DNA from: Amoeboaphelidium occidentale
Lineage: Eukaryota > Aphelidiomycota > Aphelidea
Direction of reading: 5' to 3'
NCBI GenBank assembly: GCA_023515795.1
Contig: JALGPX010000082.1
Coordinates: 1-49,686 of the forward strand
Length of the DNA: 49,686 nucleotides
A model generated the notes under the pieces. It did not search any database. It was not told the origin of the DNA and saw nothing but the letters and a program-made list of their open reading frames with translations. Positions 1 through 11,199 of this stretch are shown one piece after another. Both the position numbers and the translations under genes were made by a program. How positions within the stretch are numbered: position 1 is the first letter of the stretch; the number at the start of each line of letters is the position of its first letter.

Positions 1-1870
1 AAATAACGAGTCCATGCAATATTTCTTCAAATCTCCCATCAAAGAGTTGACGACTCCCTCCACAACTCTCTGTAGCGTTTGAGAAAAATGTTTCCACGAC
101 GCCAAACTAGAAATACCAGCAAGCAGCAAAGAATGAAACTTCATTCTAGATTCATTTAGTATGGACCGGTAAAACTGAAAATATTTCTCTACGTAAATTG
201 CAAAATTGAAAGAATTAGCTTCAGTTGAATCAGACAAGTTCTGATTTCGTAAAAATGAAATGTTGTGTGTTTGCTTTAACTCTGGTCGCAAAATATGATT
301 CCAGTCTCCACATCGCAGAGTAAGTTTCTGAAACATTGCCAAATGACGATGATCTTCTTGTTTTGTTTCATTTGGCTTGCGGACGCAGAGCTGGACCTTA
401 GGTGTAGCGGAAGTAGCCACTGCAGCCGGTCTGTCGACCGCTTTTCTGACGAATTGATTGCCAGCATCTGTGATACTTGACTTGAAACTGATGGACTTAA
501 TTGCCCTGTGCTCCGCAATGGCTTTGCGTTGCTTCCTTCTGATACTGTTTGAACTCAAACGAATTTCAATGCCGCTTGTTCTTTGACCATTCAACAGTGG
601 AGCTCCTTCATATTGAGATAAAAGTTTCAATCTGAGGCCAGGCCTCAAAAACGATCCATCTTCCTTTATGGCTCCAACCAATCTATCTTTCAATGAAATC
701 TCAAAGCAATCACTGAAACTCAAACCCAAATGGCCTAGGACAATTTCTGGAGGATCCATATTAAATTCTCTAAGCACATGATCAACTTCAGGGGAGTAAT
801 TGGGAAAAATATCATTCAAGTCTTACATTGAAGTTATGGTTTTCTTATTAAACTCTTTTAACCAATATCGAAAACCCTAGGGTTTAGATTTTAAATGTTC
901 TAAAGACACACCTTTCGAAATGCTACTTGCTTATGGTTATCACATCCGGAAAGTAAATATNCTTATTAAGCTCTTTTAACCAATATCGAAAACCCTAGAG
1001 TTTAGATTTTAAATGTTCTAAAGACACACCTTTCGAAATGCTACTTGCTTATGGTTATCACATCCGGAAAGTAAATATGTACAAGTCAAGACAAACTGAT
1101 CACACTGAAGTTTTTCCAACACATCTTCTTTTTTTAGAATAGAAAAGAACTTTTTCTGCGGCGTAAGAAGCAAGCCAACCGTATTTTGTGCAGAGAGAGC
1201 GATTAAGTCGGCATCGCTGGTAACAGCCACTGTGCAGTATCCGGCCTCTTTGTATGATTTCGCTAAATGTTAGATGTCTCAGTAAAGACATTACCCAAAG
1301 CAATAATCAAACTGTCCGACTCATATATATCAGTAACATATCCATCAAGATAAGAAGCCAATCCCATGATCATTTCTTGACTCAAGCATAAATTCTTCGC
1401 GATCAACCGTCTCCCTTGTTTCTTCTTAGAATCTCCTGAACATGTTAGAGTTTAAATTATAATCTACCTGAAGACAAGTAGACCTTGCGTATACCATTAT
1501 TTATCTGAGATGCCCTTCTAGAAGCTCTCTGACGCCTGGAAATTTTTGAAAATCCTACTCCAGGCTTTTCTAACACATACACAATTGCAAAGTCGCTTGG
1601 GATGAATTGTTCGATATAATCCTTTACTTGAGCACTAAGCAGTCTCAAGGATTTAGTGACATTGTCTCCAGTCCCTTCAAAAAGATCAACAGCCAATTTG
1701 GGATTCACGGCTAGAATTGACCTCAGAATAACCGACACATACACTATACAGACAACTTGCGAAGACGATATCTTGCCTTGTAGCCATTGACAACGACTGA
1801 GCCCACAAGTAGAATCATAGAACTGTCGAGCTGACTTCACTGCTTTCCAAAAAGCTTGGTTGCCGCCCAT
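1..1870 (-). CDS. XPG/Rad2-fold nuclease-like protein, catalytically incomplete (partial, runs off left edge)
   Basis: Read on the minus strand, the start chosen is the ATG at 1870 (MGGNQAFWKAVKSA), because XPG/FEN1/EXO1 proteins begin MG-x-GLW; an in-frame ATG at 1942 is less likely. Two short introns (1436-1467 and 1263-1294, 32 nt each) restore one frame. It carries an arginine-rich RRQRASRR stretch, the helical-arch motif YESDSLIIAL (YEADAQ in EXO1), TSDADLIAL (TEDSDLLAF) and LSGCDN (LSGCDY), so the later acidic ligands are present. The first two metal-binding aspartates (IAIDAS and VFDG in active enzymes) are replaced by V and by L/E. A further intron is likely at 995-1029. Downstream, about 270 codons stay open to base 1, but one junction near 820-840 next to the N join at 961 is not resolved. 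By family it is a 5'-flap or exonuclease relative; the missing residues suggest an inactive or altered nuclease. Confidence 0.65.
844..1078. repeat. Direct duplicate flanking a single N (probable contig-join artefact)
   Basis: Bases 844-960 and 962-1078 (117 bp each) are near-identical, with two substitutions, and abut the single N at 961. The duplicate lies inside the XPG-like gene and repeats part of one exon and intron. An unmerged overlap of two contigs is the simplest explanation. Confidence 0.8.
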
Positions 1871-2160
1871 AGTAATGAAGTACTCCAAGTATAATCTACG
1901 AGTTTCAAGTGTTTTCAATATCAATAGATTTGAAATTTGCACGATAACTATTCAATGAGAAGGTCGGCAAAATTGATCTTTACTGACTTGCGGAGTCGCT
2001 TATCAGATCTGTTGAAGAAAAAGATTGAGAAGACGGATTGAGACTCAACTGTATGCTTAGGTTCATTAAAAGACTAAATAATTAATAAAGTGCATCTATT
2101 ATTGCCAAGAACCATTCATTACTGAAATTGCACTGTATGATCTACTCTTACATCTCTTAA
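1871..2160. other. Intergenic, AT-rich
   Basis: This region lies upstream of the minus-strand XPG-like gene and presumably contains its promoter. I see no convincing coding frame, tRNA or repeat. Confidence 0.4.
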
Positions 2161-2508
2161 CTGAGAGTCAAGCGTCAAACTACGAAAATCTTACTAAAAC
2201 TATCAGGCCTATTCATAATCGTGCACTTATTGCAGTCCACTTATTGCAGTGTGAATTGTATCAACCTCTTTAATGGATACAAAGAAACTAAACCAGTATG
2301 TGCCATTGAATCCTACAGTCGTTTGTGCGTGCCAATACCATTCAGAGACGACGTCTCGTTTCATAAGAATCTTATGCAAACTTCACTGTACAAAATGTTA
2401 AGGCAAGAAGATAACCAACTTCGCAATATGTGCTCCCATGTTGTCCCACCACCACACGAAGTACAATTTGACTTAAACAATTGTAACAGTTGCACTATCA
2501 ACGACTAA
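2161..2508 (+). CDS. Possible small secreted cysteine-containing protein (uncertain)
   Basis: An open frame of 115 codons runs from the stop at 2158 to the stop at 2506-2508. It starts with a signal-peptide-like stretch (KILLKLSGLFIIVHLLQSTY) followed by seven cysteines. No ATG lies before the hydrophobic stretch in this frame, so an upstream exon would be needed; I did not find one with consistent phase. Its end overlaps the end of the disrupted minus-strand coding region by about 11 bp. I do not recognise the family, and it may be a chance frame. Confidence 0.25.
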   Translation: MRVKRQTTKILLKLSGLFIIVHLLQSTYCSVNCINLFNGYKETKPVCAIESYSRLCVPIPFRDDVSFHKNLMQTSLYKMLRQEDNQLRNMCSHVVPPPHEVQFDLNNCNSCTIND

Positions 2509-3448
2509 AACCTCTTTCAGACCAATAATCCTGCATTAAACTTGATGAAACTACTTTTTCCAACTGGCTGAGGTCGTATAATGCGGCAATTTTGTTGCGA
2601 AGAAGTGAGAAGCTGGAGGTTTCGTAAATCACCACTCCATCAATCCCAAAGAGTGTCTAAATTCCAACCCCAACAGTTATCATCTTTAAAAATCAGCTTG
2701 TGGTGATAACAAACCATTAAATAACGAAAACCACAACGAAGTTCATGCACCATGCGGAGTGCCTTCAAGCGTTATGATAGCTGGTTTCCCGGANTTCGTA
2801 AATCACCACTCCATCAATCCCAAGAGTGTCTAAATTCCAACCCCAACAGTTATCATCTTTAAAAATCAGCTTGTGGTGATAACAACCATTAAATAACGAA
2901 AACCACAACGAAGTTCATGCACCATGCGGAGTGCCTTCAAGCGTTATGATAGCTGGTTTCCCGGAGAGATCAACATGAATAAGCTTCATCTGACAGCTAC
3001 CTGTGTTGTGGTTAATTGACATAGATAACAGGAGTCGAAGATTATGTTATTCCTTGTAGCTACGCCACTTTTTACTCCGAGGAGGAAAATGTGGCGCTCC
3101 TGCTTAGAAACCTTCTGAATCCCGTTAAGTGAGGTGGAAGTATGTTATCGCATTAGGAGTATTCTTGGGTGTATGTGCCATGATCAATGTTTTCGAGTGC
3201 ATCCCTTCCAAACTCAAGTAATGCTGAGAGTGAGAGACTCTGTACTGTCCCAGTCTACCAATGACTTATTGCATGATCAAGGCTGGTGAGTGCGAAACAG
3301 TAAGGTTCCATCCTCCATTCTCCTTCAGCCTGGAAAAGCAAACATTTTGAAAACCCAGAACTTCTACAGTCTGCTTGGCGAGCGAAATCTTAACGATGCT
3401 TTTCCTGCGACAACAGCTGCCGGTTGTACTCAGTGTGAAGTTCGGCAT
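2498..3448 (-). pseudogene. Frame-disrupted protein-coding region of unknown family
   Basis: On the minus strand several segments look strongly coding but sit in different frames. They start with MPNFTLSTTGSCC at 3448 and a canonical 38-nt intron at 3330-3367. Next comes a segment ending ALTSLDHAISHW that meets an in-frame TAG and continues as SALLEFGRDALENIDHGTYT. A shifted segment follows (KQERHIFLLGVKSGVATRN), and then one containing HKLIFKDDNCWGWNLDTLGI, ending at the stop at 2498. At least one in-frame stop and two or three shifts interrupt it. It is either a decaying pseudogene or low-quality sequence near contig ends: the two copies around the N at 2794 differ by single-base indels that change frame. 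The ATG overlaps the stop of the upstream gene (TAATG). No known domain was recognised. Confidence 0.5.
2621..2965. repeat. Direct duplicate flanking a single N (probable contig-join artefact)
   Basis: Bases 2621-2793 and 2795-2965 are the same sequence on either side of the N at 2794. They differ by one A in two homopolymer runs (CCCAAAG/CCCAAG and ACAAAC/ACAAC). The shorter version of the first run keeps a minus-strand frame open where the longer creates a stop; for the second run the longer version keeps it open. Confidence 0.85.
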
Positions 3449-4272
3449 TACTTGTCGTACAAAGCATAATCGAAATTCCCCAGCATCATTACTCCGTTGG
3501 CCTCTCGTGAACTTCGACAGCTGAAATCCAATTTATCATCAATAATAGCAGCATTATGCTCATCTGTGAAAAAGTCCATCCTATCGATAGTAGCGAACCT
3601 GGTTAACAAAACCACGACGTTATCCAACAATTTACACATCTCGATTATAGATTCATCAACTGCATGTTTCAATGTAAACATTCCTTTGAATCTGGTCCAT
3701 GATAAATCAAAAATCTTACAATTCGGTAACTTCTTGACAATCTCCAGAACATACGGAATATCATCATCGAGCAGATTACAATCCGTAAACTTGATGTATT
3801 CAACTGAATCTCCTTCGCCTTCAATTAAACCCACAACCTTATTTATGGGAACATAACCAGGAATATCTTTAGGGTGTCTACAAGAAGTAACCTTTTTAGG
3901 CAGATGAAGCACGCCGTTCATAACTTTCCATGGTAACTTAGAAGGAGTAGCTTCAGGTGTAATTGATGCAACCGCATAAGCTCTTGCCAGTTCTTCTTTG
4001 ATAAACACAAAAGCTAAAGACTGCAATGCAGCTGGTAAGGAACCGATATTGAAACTTTCCAGGAAGCTATCACAATGTCGAAGTCTTAAGCCACGGAAAT
4101 ATGGTTTAAGAGGTGAATATTACCCACTGCAAAGATCTGTGATCAAAGTATCTCTCGTTAAATCATCATCATTCAAGGAACGGGTCTTTCTTTTAAATTG
4201 GACCCAAAGAATAAAACCCACCAATGAAAATGCAGCGCCAGCAACAAGCGTAATTTTTGTGACAGAAGACAT
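3448..4272 (-). CDS. Membrane-anchored leucine-rich protein, unknown function
   Basis: Two exons (4272-4124 and 4084-3448) are joined by a 39-nt GT-AG intron and give 261 residues. Residues 7-24 form one hydrophobic segment (LVAGAAFSLVGFILWVQF) followed by KRK, so it is likely a signal anchor with a cytoplasmic C-terminal part. The middle contains LRR-like strands (VEYIKFTDCNLLDDDIPYVL, KLPNCKIFDLSWTRFKG) and then a DRMDFFTDE stretch. Similar LRR-like proteins of unknown role occur in fungi and protists; I infer the resemblance from pattern only. Its stop codon overlaps the ATG of the disrupted region downstream. Confidence 0.6.
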
Positions 4273-4736
4273 GTTTCAGTCAAAACCTCGCGACGATGAA
4301 GTTCAAGTTCGGCTGGGTTGATAGCAACAGCCCTGAGTACAGTAAAATTGAATGATAAACATGCTAGGTGGTCCCTCTGAATGATGCGTAGCCATGTAGT
4401 CGCTGTGAGAACAACGAAACGACTTATCGCTTTTCTATTCACAATTTTGCATTGTTTGGAAAGTATCGCATAGCAAACTTAACACAAAACTGACTTAGAT
4501 CATCTCCAAGAATTGAACTACAAACTACCCTGCAGCTGCACTATATTTTAATAAGTATGAATGGCAAATTTTGAATTGTAGAAAGCCATATGAGAACTTT
4601 TAATCTTATCCAAACGAGCCAGTTGTCAGCAGGTATTTCTAGTGGCTGAATGTCAGTACCAAGAATCATGCGATACCATCCAGGAAAAGGTTTGTCAGAC
4701 TTGATCTGATCATATGAAACAAACACCAAAATTGAT
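4273..4736. other. Intergenic region between leucine-rich protein and debranching enzyme
   Basis: These 464 bp hold the 5' flank of the minus-strand leucine-rich gene and the 3' flank of the debranching enzyme gene. A minus-strand open frame of about 75 codons (4541-4768) overlaps the end of the debranching enzyme gene, but it lacks an ATG at its start and shows no recognisable domain, so I do not call it a gene. Confidence 0.4.
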
Positions 4737-4741
4737 TTATT
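4736..4741 (-). terminator. AATAAA overlapping the stop codon of the debranching enzyme gene
   Basis: The minus strand reads CAATAAATC, so the TAA stop lies within a canonical polyadenylation hexamer. Three other genes in the window show the same arrangement. Confidence 0.35.
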
Positions 4742-7700
4742 GCTGCGGAACGGAGCGTTCAATTTCAACTCTTAGGTCATGAATGACTTCAAGGAATGTG
4801 GCCATGCTCCAAGCTTGTGTAGCACAACTGTGAGGGCATAAGGCCCCATTGGAATTAGTAAGTTCCGGCAATCCCGCGAAAGGACTTTCAAACAACACTG
4901 TCTTTTGAGGTCTGGTCCATGAATGAATTTTGTGAGTTAAATCCCAGTCTGGGCTTTCAGTCTTATTGAAAAGATAATAAGCTTTTAGAAAGTACCCTAC
5001 AGGCCATACCCACTCTGGCCCTTGATGATAATTGAAACCTTTTGCAATAGAGGGATCATCAGAATCATTATCGTTGTCATAATCTCCTCTGTAAGACCAG
5101 TCACTTGGGTCAAGAGTTTTCATACCAATCTTACTTAGCAGTCTTTGACGAACAATTTCCAGCGCTTCTCTAGCTTTTACTGGATCGAATAGTTCAGGAG
5201 CCTAGAAATTTAAAGAAAAGTAATATTAAACTTACCAAAGCCATGGCGACAACAAAATTAGGTCTAAGCTGATAATCGGTGTAATGAAGCGAAGATTTGT
5301 ATGTGTCCTTATAAATTCCACGCACATTAACTACCTTGGAATCGATCATGTAATTCGAATCCATCGAAGATTCTTTAGGGATATAAAAGCACTTCTCGAA
5401 ACTTGCTTGCAAAGCGCTATTCCACTGGTCAAACGAGTAAGATTTTCCATTCTGTAGAGTAACAGCAGAAGGGAAAAGATTGTTCTTTGCTAATTTTGAA
5501 ACCCAAAAGACTACAGCTTTGAGCAATCCTATTATTTCAACCGCTGCGCCGTCTCTTGGGGTTGCAGGAAAACCTCGTGTTCCAGCCTTTCCAGAATCTC
5601 CCATTTTATCCATCCATGTTCCGCAATTCATTCTATTGCCGCCAAAAATCAAGCCAGTGTCAGTATCAAACTTAATTTCGATATTAAATCCTTCTGCGGT
5701 CATTGCATGGTCAAGATTAGGTCCAGCATTCCATTCAACAAACCTTATTCCACAAGCATGCCTCTTCAAAATCTCAAACATTACTTCCCTGATAGTGCTC
5801 TTAGTAGAGTAAGCTTTTGAATCTTCATAATCAACAAACTCATCCGAGGGAAATCTGCGCTTAATTGTTTCATTAAGTATCGAAGTACTTTCAGTATACT
5901 CACAATATCTTTTAATCGCATGCAAAAACCACCATGCAGCATCTCTTGCATTGTACCTTGGGCGCCTTCCAGCATCAAGAAGATTTGGAATCAGTCCATG
6001 CTTAACGCATGATGCAAAGTTCAATATATGGGCTTTTGCTATCTCAAAAAGGCCAGTACTTAAAAATAATCCAGGGAGACAAATAAAGATATCTCTGCCC
6101 CAACAGCGCATATGGTGTGTTGTAAAATGAGGTAGACCTGCAGATATTGACGGTGTACTTTCTATGGGCGTTAAACCGGTCGAAGGTACCTTGCCATACA
6201 TTTGAACAGCACCCATTGCCAAAGCTCTCACCATCTTGGATCCCGTTTTAACCATGTTAGACATCTTGCCATAAGAGTAGTATAGTGCTTCTCTATATGC
6301 AGACATAACAATGATATTAAAGTACTTCGGGATTAAGAAGTTTGGAAGTTTTTTCAATGCTTCTAGACGTACTTTTAGCCATTCTGCGAAGTCACTAAGG
6401 TTAGGATAAGTCTTTGTGTATTTTTGAATGCGATGCATAATGTAATCTAATGCCCAGAATCCTGCTCGTAAATTGGCACACAATGGGTGGCCCAAATCAT
6501 TGGATAAGGCGATAGGACGCAGCAATGATGCAAAACCCTGAAGGCCAGCGTAAGGTAAAGGCCCGTATCCAGGAATATCGTACGTTCCATCTCCGCTCGC
6601 GCAGTCTCTTTCTTCGGGATCAGCCTTATAAAGAATCACATTCATTTCTTCTAGACTCAATGCTTCAAAACAATTTCTCAAGCCTGGAATGACACACCTC
6701 ACAATACCGTCAAGGTACCATGCTCCATGGACGTTGAGGTTCATAAGATGTCTAATCTTTTCTAGACTGTTGTAAGCATCATTGTGGATACTTGTCTCTA
6801 GAAGTAAAATGGATCCAGACGGGAAATTCTTGGGTTCTATCTTAATAAATTGACCAAGGTCATCTGATCTCTCTTCGATTTCAACCATTCCATCCAGTGG
6901 CTTTTCGTATGATATTAAAAGCTCACTAGGTAATCCATTGATGTACATCTGGTCTCTGTCGTACTTATCAGCGAACGCGGATAACTTTGCTGCCATCACA
7001 GTTTTAAAAACTTGATTTCTCAATATGATCGGAGAAATTTGGGAATCACAATGATTTCTAAACCCTGTATTTGCAATCAAGACATAGCCGTGGTGTGTGA
7101 ACGGATTTTGCCTATGAACCATGACAAAATCGTTCTCATGATGAACATGCAATTCAGTGTATCCTTTTTGTCCCATCACGTAATGTAAATACATTAAAAA
7201 CTGCTTAGCTTTACATACTCCATCGGATAATTTGGCAACTTTGTACAAGCGAGGTTCATGAACAATGTTTAAGTGATAAGGAACCAATTCGTCGTAACCT
7301 TTTACGCTACCAACAGCACAATTTGCCATAGATACTAATGCAGATGTTGAGAGGGTATCTTCAGCAGTTCTTTTCATGTACGGTGTCTCGTTATCGTGAG
7401 TACAATCCATAAATAATGCATGTGGTAAAGATCCATTCATGGGCAATACGATCTCCTCGTTCGGATCATCATTCATGTGAACTTGAGGAGACGTTTGCGC
7501 TACATGGCGAAGAATGTAATCGCTATTTCCATCCGCCTTTGAAGTCTTCAAAGGAGTTATACTGCGGCCCCTCAGTAAAAAAGGTGTTTTCCTGCCACTC
7601 TCATCCAAATCATTTAATGACAAATGTGAAAACTTGGTGTCAGAGGCATCTTTGTCTACTTCTAACCACTCAACGGGCTTCTCAAAAGCGGAAATGATAG

Positions 7701-9715
7701 GCGACTTCACACTCACTGATCCATGCCCAACTAACTCATATGGAAGATACTCGGCATTTAATGCCATAGAGCCGGCTGGCTGGCCACCATGATGATGAAC
7801 CAAACGGCTCATTTCACCTGCGTTCCAAGCATTCATAGCTTCCCGTATCAGAGAATTTATACCTAATTTTGAGACAAACTTGATATCTTTTTCTTCTGAT
7901 CCCGTAAATAATTCTGCGATAACATACAGATTTGGTTTGATCTGTCGAGCTTTGTCTAAAAAGAATTGCGCCACGTGAATAGGCGTAGAGTGACAATTGT
8001 CAATCCTGAAACCATCAAATGCTGACGCCAGAAGTAATGAATACTTGGTCATATGCTCCCAAAGCCAAGGATTATCTGCCGGTCCTCTTCCATATCGCAA
8101 TTTAACACAATCTCCCCAAGGAATGACTTCTCTTATCAAATACGATTTTGAGTACGGACCAGCAAAATCTACAAGAGGATCAGCATTCCAAATCCATCCA
8201 TTATTTGCAACAATTAATTCCTTCCAGTCAAAGTGTTGATTCTGAGACGTCCTCTCAATTCTTGTAAAGTATGTACTGACAAGAGGTGATTCAAAAGATA
8301 TGCGGCCCATTTTTGGTCCATGGTCTGCCATTCTTTCGTATTTTAAGCGATTGCGTATATTTTCCATAATAGTCACCACGTCTTTATCATACTCTACATA
8401 ATAGAACATATTGATATCTTCCAGTATTCGTTTATACTCCATTATAAGGTTCTCCTTAGGCCAAGCTTCAATATTCAATCCGGCAGGAGTACATAAACTC
8501 AAAATAGACAAAGCATCCTCGGTTCCAATTCTCTTGCCTAAGCGCGTTCCAGGATTCACAGAAATCAAGCCTTCATTCCGAATAATTGAAGATTTCTCTT
8601 TCAAACTAAAGGATGAAAACGTTGTTTTGCTCAACTTTTGGGAAGCAGCAGTAGGTTTGAAATCGCGAATAGAAGCAGCAGAAATCTCGGAAAGATGCTT
8701 CTCGACATCCAGCACGTAAAACTCCCAAAGCTTTAAGTCTACAAACAGCTTCTCCTTGAAAGTATCCATTACATGATTAAGATCAGTTTCACTAGATACT
8801 CTATCGATTCCACAGTAAGACTGAATATTCTTAGAAAACTGCATAATTGCTTCATCCAGAATGTATGCTGACATAAGATGCGGCGAATTCACAAGGTTGT
8901 AACCAGCCTCCGGATGAATTTTCAGCCACTCGCTGTTATTTGCTGTGTGATTCCAGACAATATCAGACATTGTTAGCATTCCCATCTGATGTATGGATGA
9001 TATCTCCTGCCTCAAAATGGAAGTCTTCTTTTCCTCGGTCAATTTTCCGTTCTCTGCGTCTTCAAAGAGGTCATCAGAAAGTGAAAGTTGATCATAAATT
9101 GAGTATGGGGAGTTAGACTCGCCCCTTTTCTGTAACGGGACAAAATGTATCATATTGTAACCCATTGAAGCGAATGACTGAAAATGATGCTTCCATGAAC
9201 TAATAGGGCCCAACCATTTCGGAACAACCGTCAATAAGCATATAGAGTTCAAATTTAGAATGTGTTCTTTTGGTGCAATGCTTGATGCTTCTCTATCAAG
9301 TTTCAAAGGATGAATAGTCAAAGCAGGGTCCACAAGAAAATGACCAGGCAGTAGAGAGGTTTTGACCTGACCCTTATTCGAATACTCTACGAAATATTCA
9401 TATGCGCCGCCTTGATCAATTTGGAACTCGCAGTAGCCATCAGTGATGTAGTCATACCTGAAACTAATGGACGAAAATCGATTTCTTTCGAATGGTCCCC
9501 CATAAACTGGATAGTTCGTCTTCAAGCAGCCATTTATAAGAGCTTCTGAACCTGCTGCCAAGATGAAGCGTAAAGTATAAGGCTTATCAGGATCCGGAGG
9601 AGGTAATCTTTGAAGCTAGACAATTTAACGCTGCCGCTAGTATGAAATCATTTACTTTAGCCTGAGGTGGTGGAGAGCCGTCATCCCCCAGTGCAATTGC
9701 AAAGACGATTTTCAT
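4737..9715 (-). CDS. AGL/GDB1: Glycogen debranching enzyme (4-alpha-glucanotransferase / amylo-1,6-glucosidase)
   Basis: This is the bifunctional cytosolic enzyme that transfers maltosyl/maltotriosyl units and then hydrolyses the remaining alpha-1,6 glucose of glycogen limit dextrin. Three exons (9715-9656, 9615-5236, 5201-4737) with 40- and 34-nt introns give about 1634 residues, a normal length. The N-terminal half carries GH13 motifs: DIVWNHT (near residue 238), DGFRIDNCHS (near 555, nucleophile Asp), VIAELFTGS (near 590, acid/base Glu) and HDNETP (near 760, third Asp). The C-terminal GH133 part has WGRDIFICLPGLF, GTWMDKMGDS and GTRGFPATPRDGAAVE. It ends with ELTNSNGALCPHSCATQAWS, the conserved family terminus. 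The start ATG at 9715 lies in a short 20-codon exon. The stop overlaps an AATAAA motif. FPGS ends 48 bp upstream. Confidence 0.95.
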
Positions 9716-9763
9716 GGCTTGCGAAATTGTTTGTGACAAGTGGAAAAGAGCAATCTTTATGGC

Positions 9764-11194
9764 TTAGAGTTTTAACGCGGCACTAACCGAACCAACCAAG
9801 TGCAAAGATCCAGTTACCAATACGGAGCCAACATCTTCATTTTTCAATATTTCTTCCAAACAGTCTTCTATAGAATCTGGAAGCAATGGTTTGGCGTCTG
9901 AGCTAAGCTCATTCAAAGTCTCCACTAGAGTGCTTCTCGCCTGCATCTCCTCTGAGTCTGATACGTTACTGTTAATGAGGTCCGGATAGTCACTGGCAAT
10001 CTTTGATTTGTTTAATGGGAATATGATCTGATCAAATTGACATTTCGATAACACCAATTTCAGAATGGGCATGGGATCTCTCCTGCCAGACATGTAGAAC
10101 ACCAAAACATTTTTCTTTGAATTATTCGATGCATTAGATGCCATGACTTGCTCATACCAGTTCAAACAAGCGGATATGCTCTCCATAGTGTGAGCACCAT
10201 CCAGGTATACTTGCACGTCGGATCCCGAAGAATTCTTGCAAATAATAGACTGACTTCTACCCGCCCATCGCGCTTTAGTCAATCCTTGCTCCAAATCAGG
10301 GAGCTCATATGGTATATCATTCAAGCGAAGCCAATGCAGACATGCGACTAAGGCCAATTCAGCATTAATCTTCTGGTGATTCCCAGGGATACCTGGCTTC
10401 AAAGCGGATGCGCTGATATTCATATCTTTAAGAAAATCTTCAGCAATGATTAAACAGCTTGCCTGCAATTCATCGGCCCTTCGTTTCAAAACATCTAGCA
10501 CACTCACGTTGTCATTCGTGGTTACACAAGGGACATCCGTTTTCATTATCCCAGCCTTGTGCCAGGCGATTTCAGGTAAAGTCTGGCCTAGAATGGCTTG
10601 GTGATCAAAGCCGAGGGACGTAACGACACTAATGTGTGGTTTTTCTACAATATTTGTTGCATCAAACTCGCCACCAATACCAACTTCCACAATTGCAACA
10701 TCTAATTTCTCTCTAATAAAAGTATGAAATGCCATTAATGTGAGAAATCGAAAGTATGACGGAGGTTCTGGAACTGACTTCAACTTATTCCAAACTTCAA
10801 AAAAGTATTCCGAGAACAACGGTTTCTCCAACGGTTGACCATTAATTCTTATACGTTCTCGTACCTCTATCAAATGTGGTGACGTATAAAGCCCGACTTT
10901 AAGTTTCGATCGAGAAAGATTCAGCAATATTGACTCGATGAATGCACAAGTGCTTCCCTTGCCCTTTGTCCCCGCCACGTGAATAATTTTCAATCGATTT
11001 AGATCTGACAGTTCATAGCCAAGCTGCTTCCAGTATTGTCGCATTTCTGGTAGACTCTTTTCGTTCATTTTACCTCTAGAATCGCGCAAGGCAGTTAACA
11101 CTGCGGAATTGGTCTGTAGGCGATTGAGAGTACTCACAGCTTTCTAGATAGATATTAGAGGTATGGATATATTTATTACAATGTAAGAATCCAT
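9764..11194 (-). CDS. FPGS/MET7: Folylpolyglutamate synthase
   Basis: It adds glutamate residues to folates (ATP + tetrahydrofolate + Glu), retaining them in cytosol and mitochondria. A 15-nt first exon (11194-11180, MDSYI) and a 36-nt intron (11144-11179) lead into the main exon. The joined N-terminus MDSYIKAVSTLNRLQTN matches the family start. It shows the P-loop VAGTKGKGST, the SPHL motif (YTSPHLIEVRERIRINGQ), VEVGIGGEFDATN, HQAILGQTLPEIAWHKAGI and the C-terminal YLDGAHT. The 464-residue length is typical. The ATG lies only 5 nt after the stop of the upstream ThrRS gene on the same strand, so its promoter must lie inside that gene or the two share a transcript. Confidence 0.95.
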
Positions 11195-11199
11195 AAAAA

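Noticed and set aside
3266-3448. Possible reassignment of TAA/TAG as sense codons, suggested by in-frame stops in the disrupted region
   Set aside because: All intact genes in the window end cleanly at TAA, TAG or TGA at the family-expected position, and the region also has frame shifts, so decay or sequencing error is the better explanation.
4541-4768. Minus-strand open frame of about 75 codons with protein-like composition
   Set aside because: It starts inside the end of the debranching enzyme gene, has no ATG at its beginning and shows no recognisable domain or splice partner.
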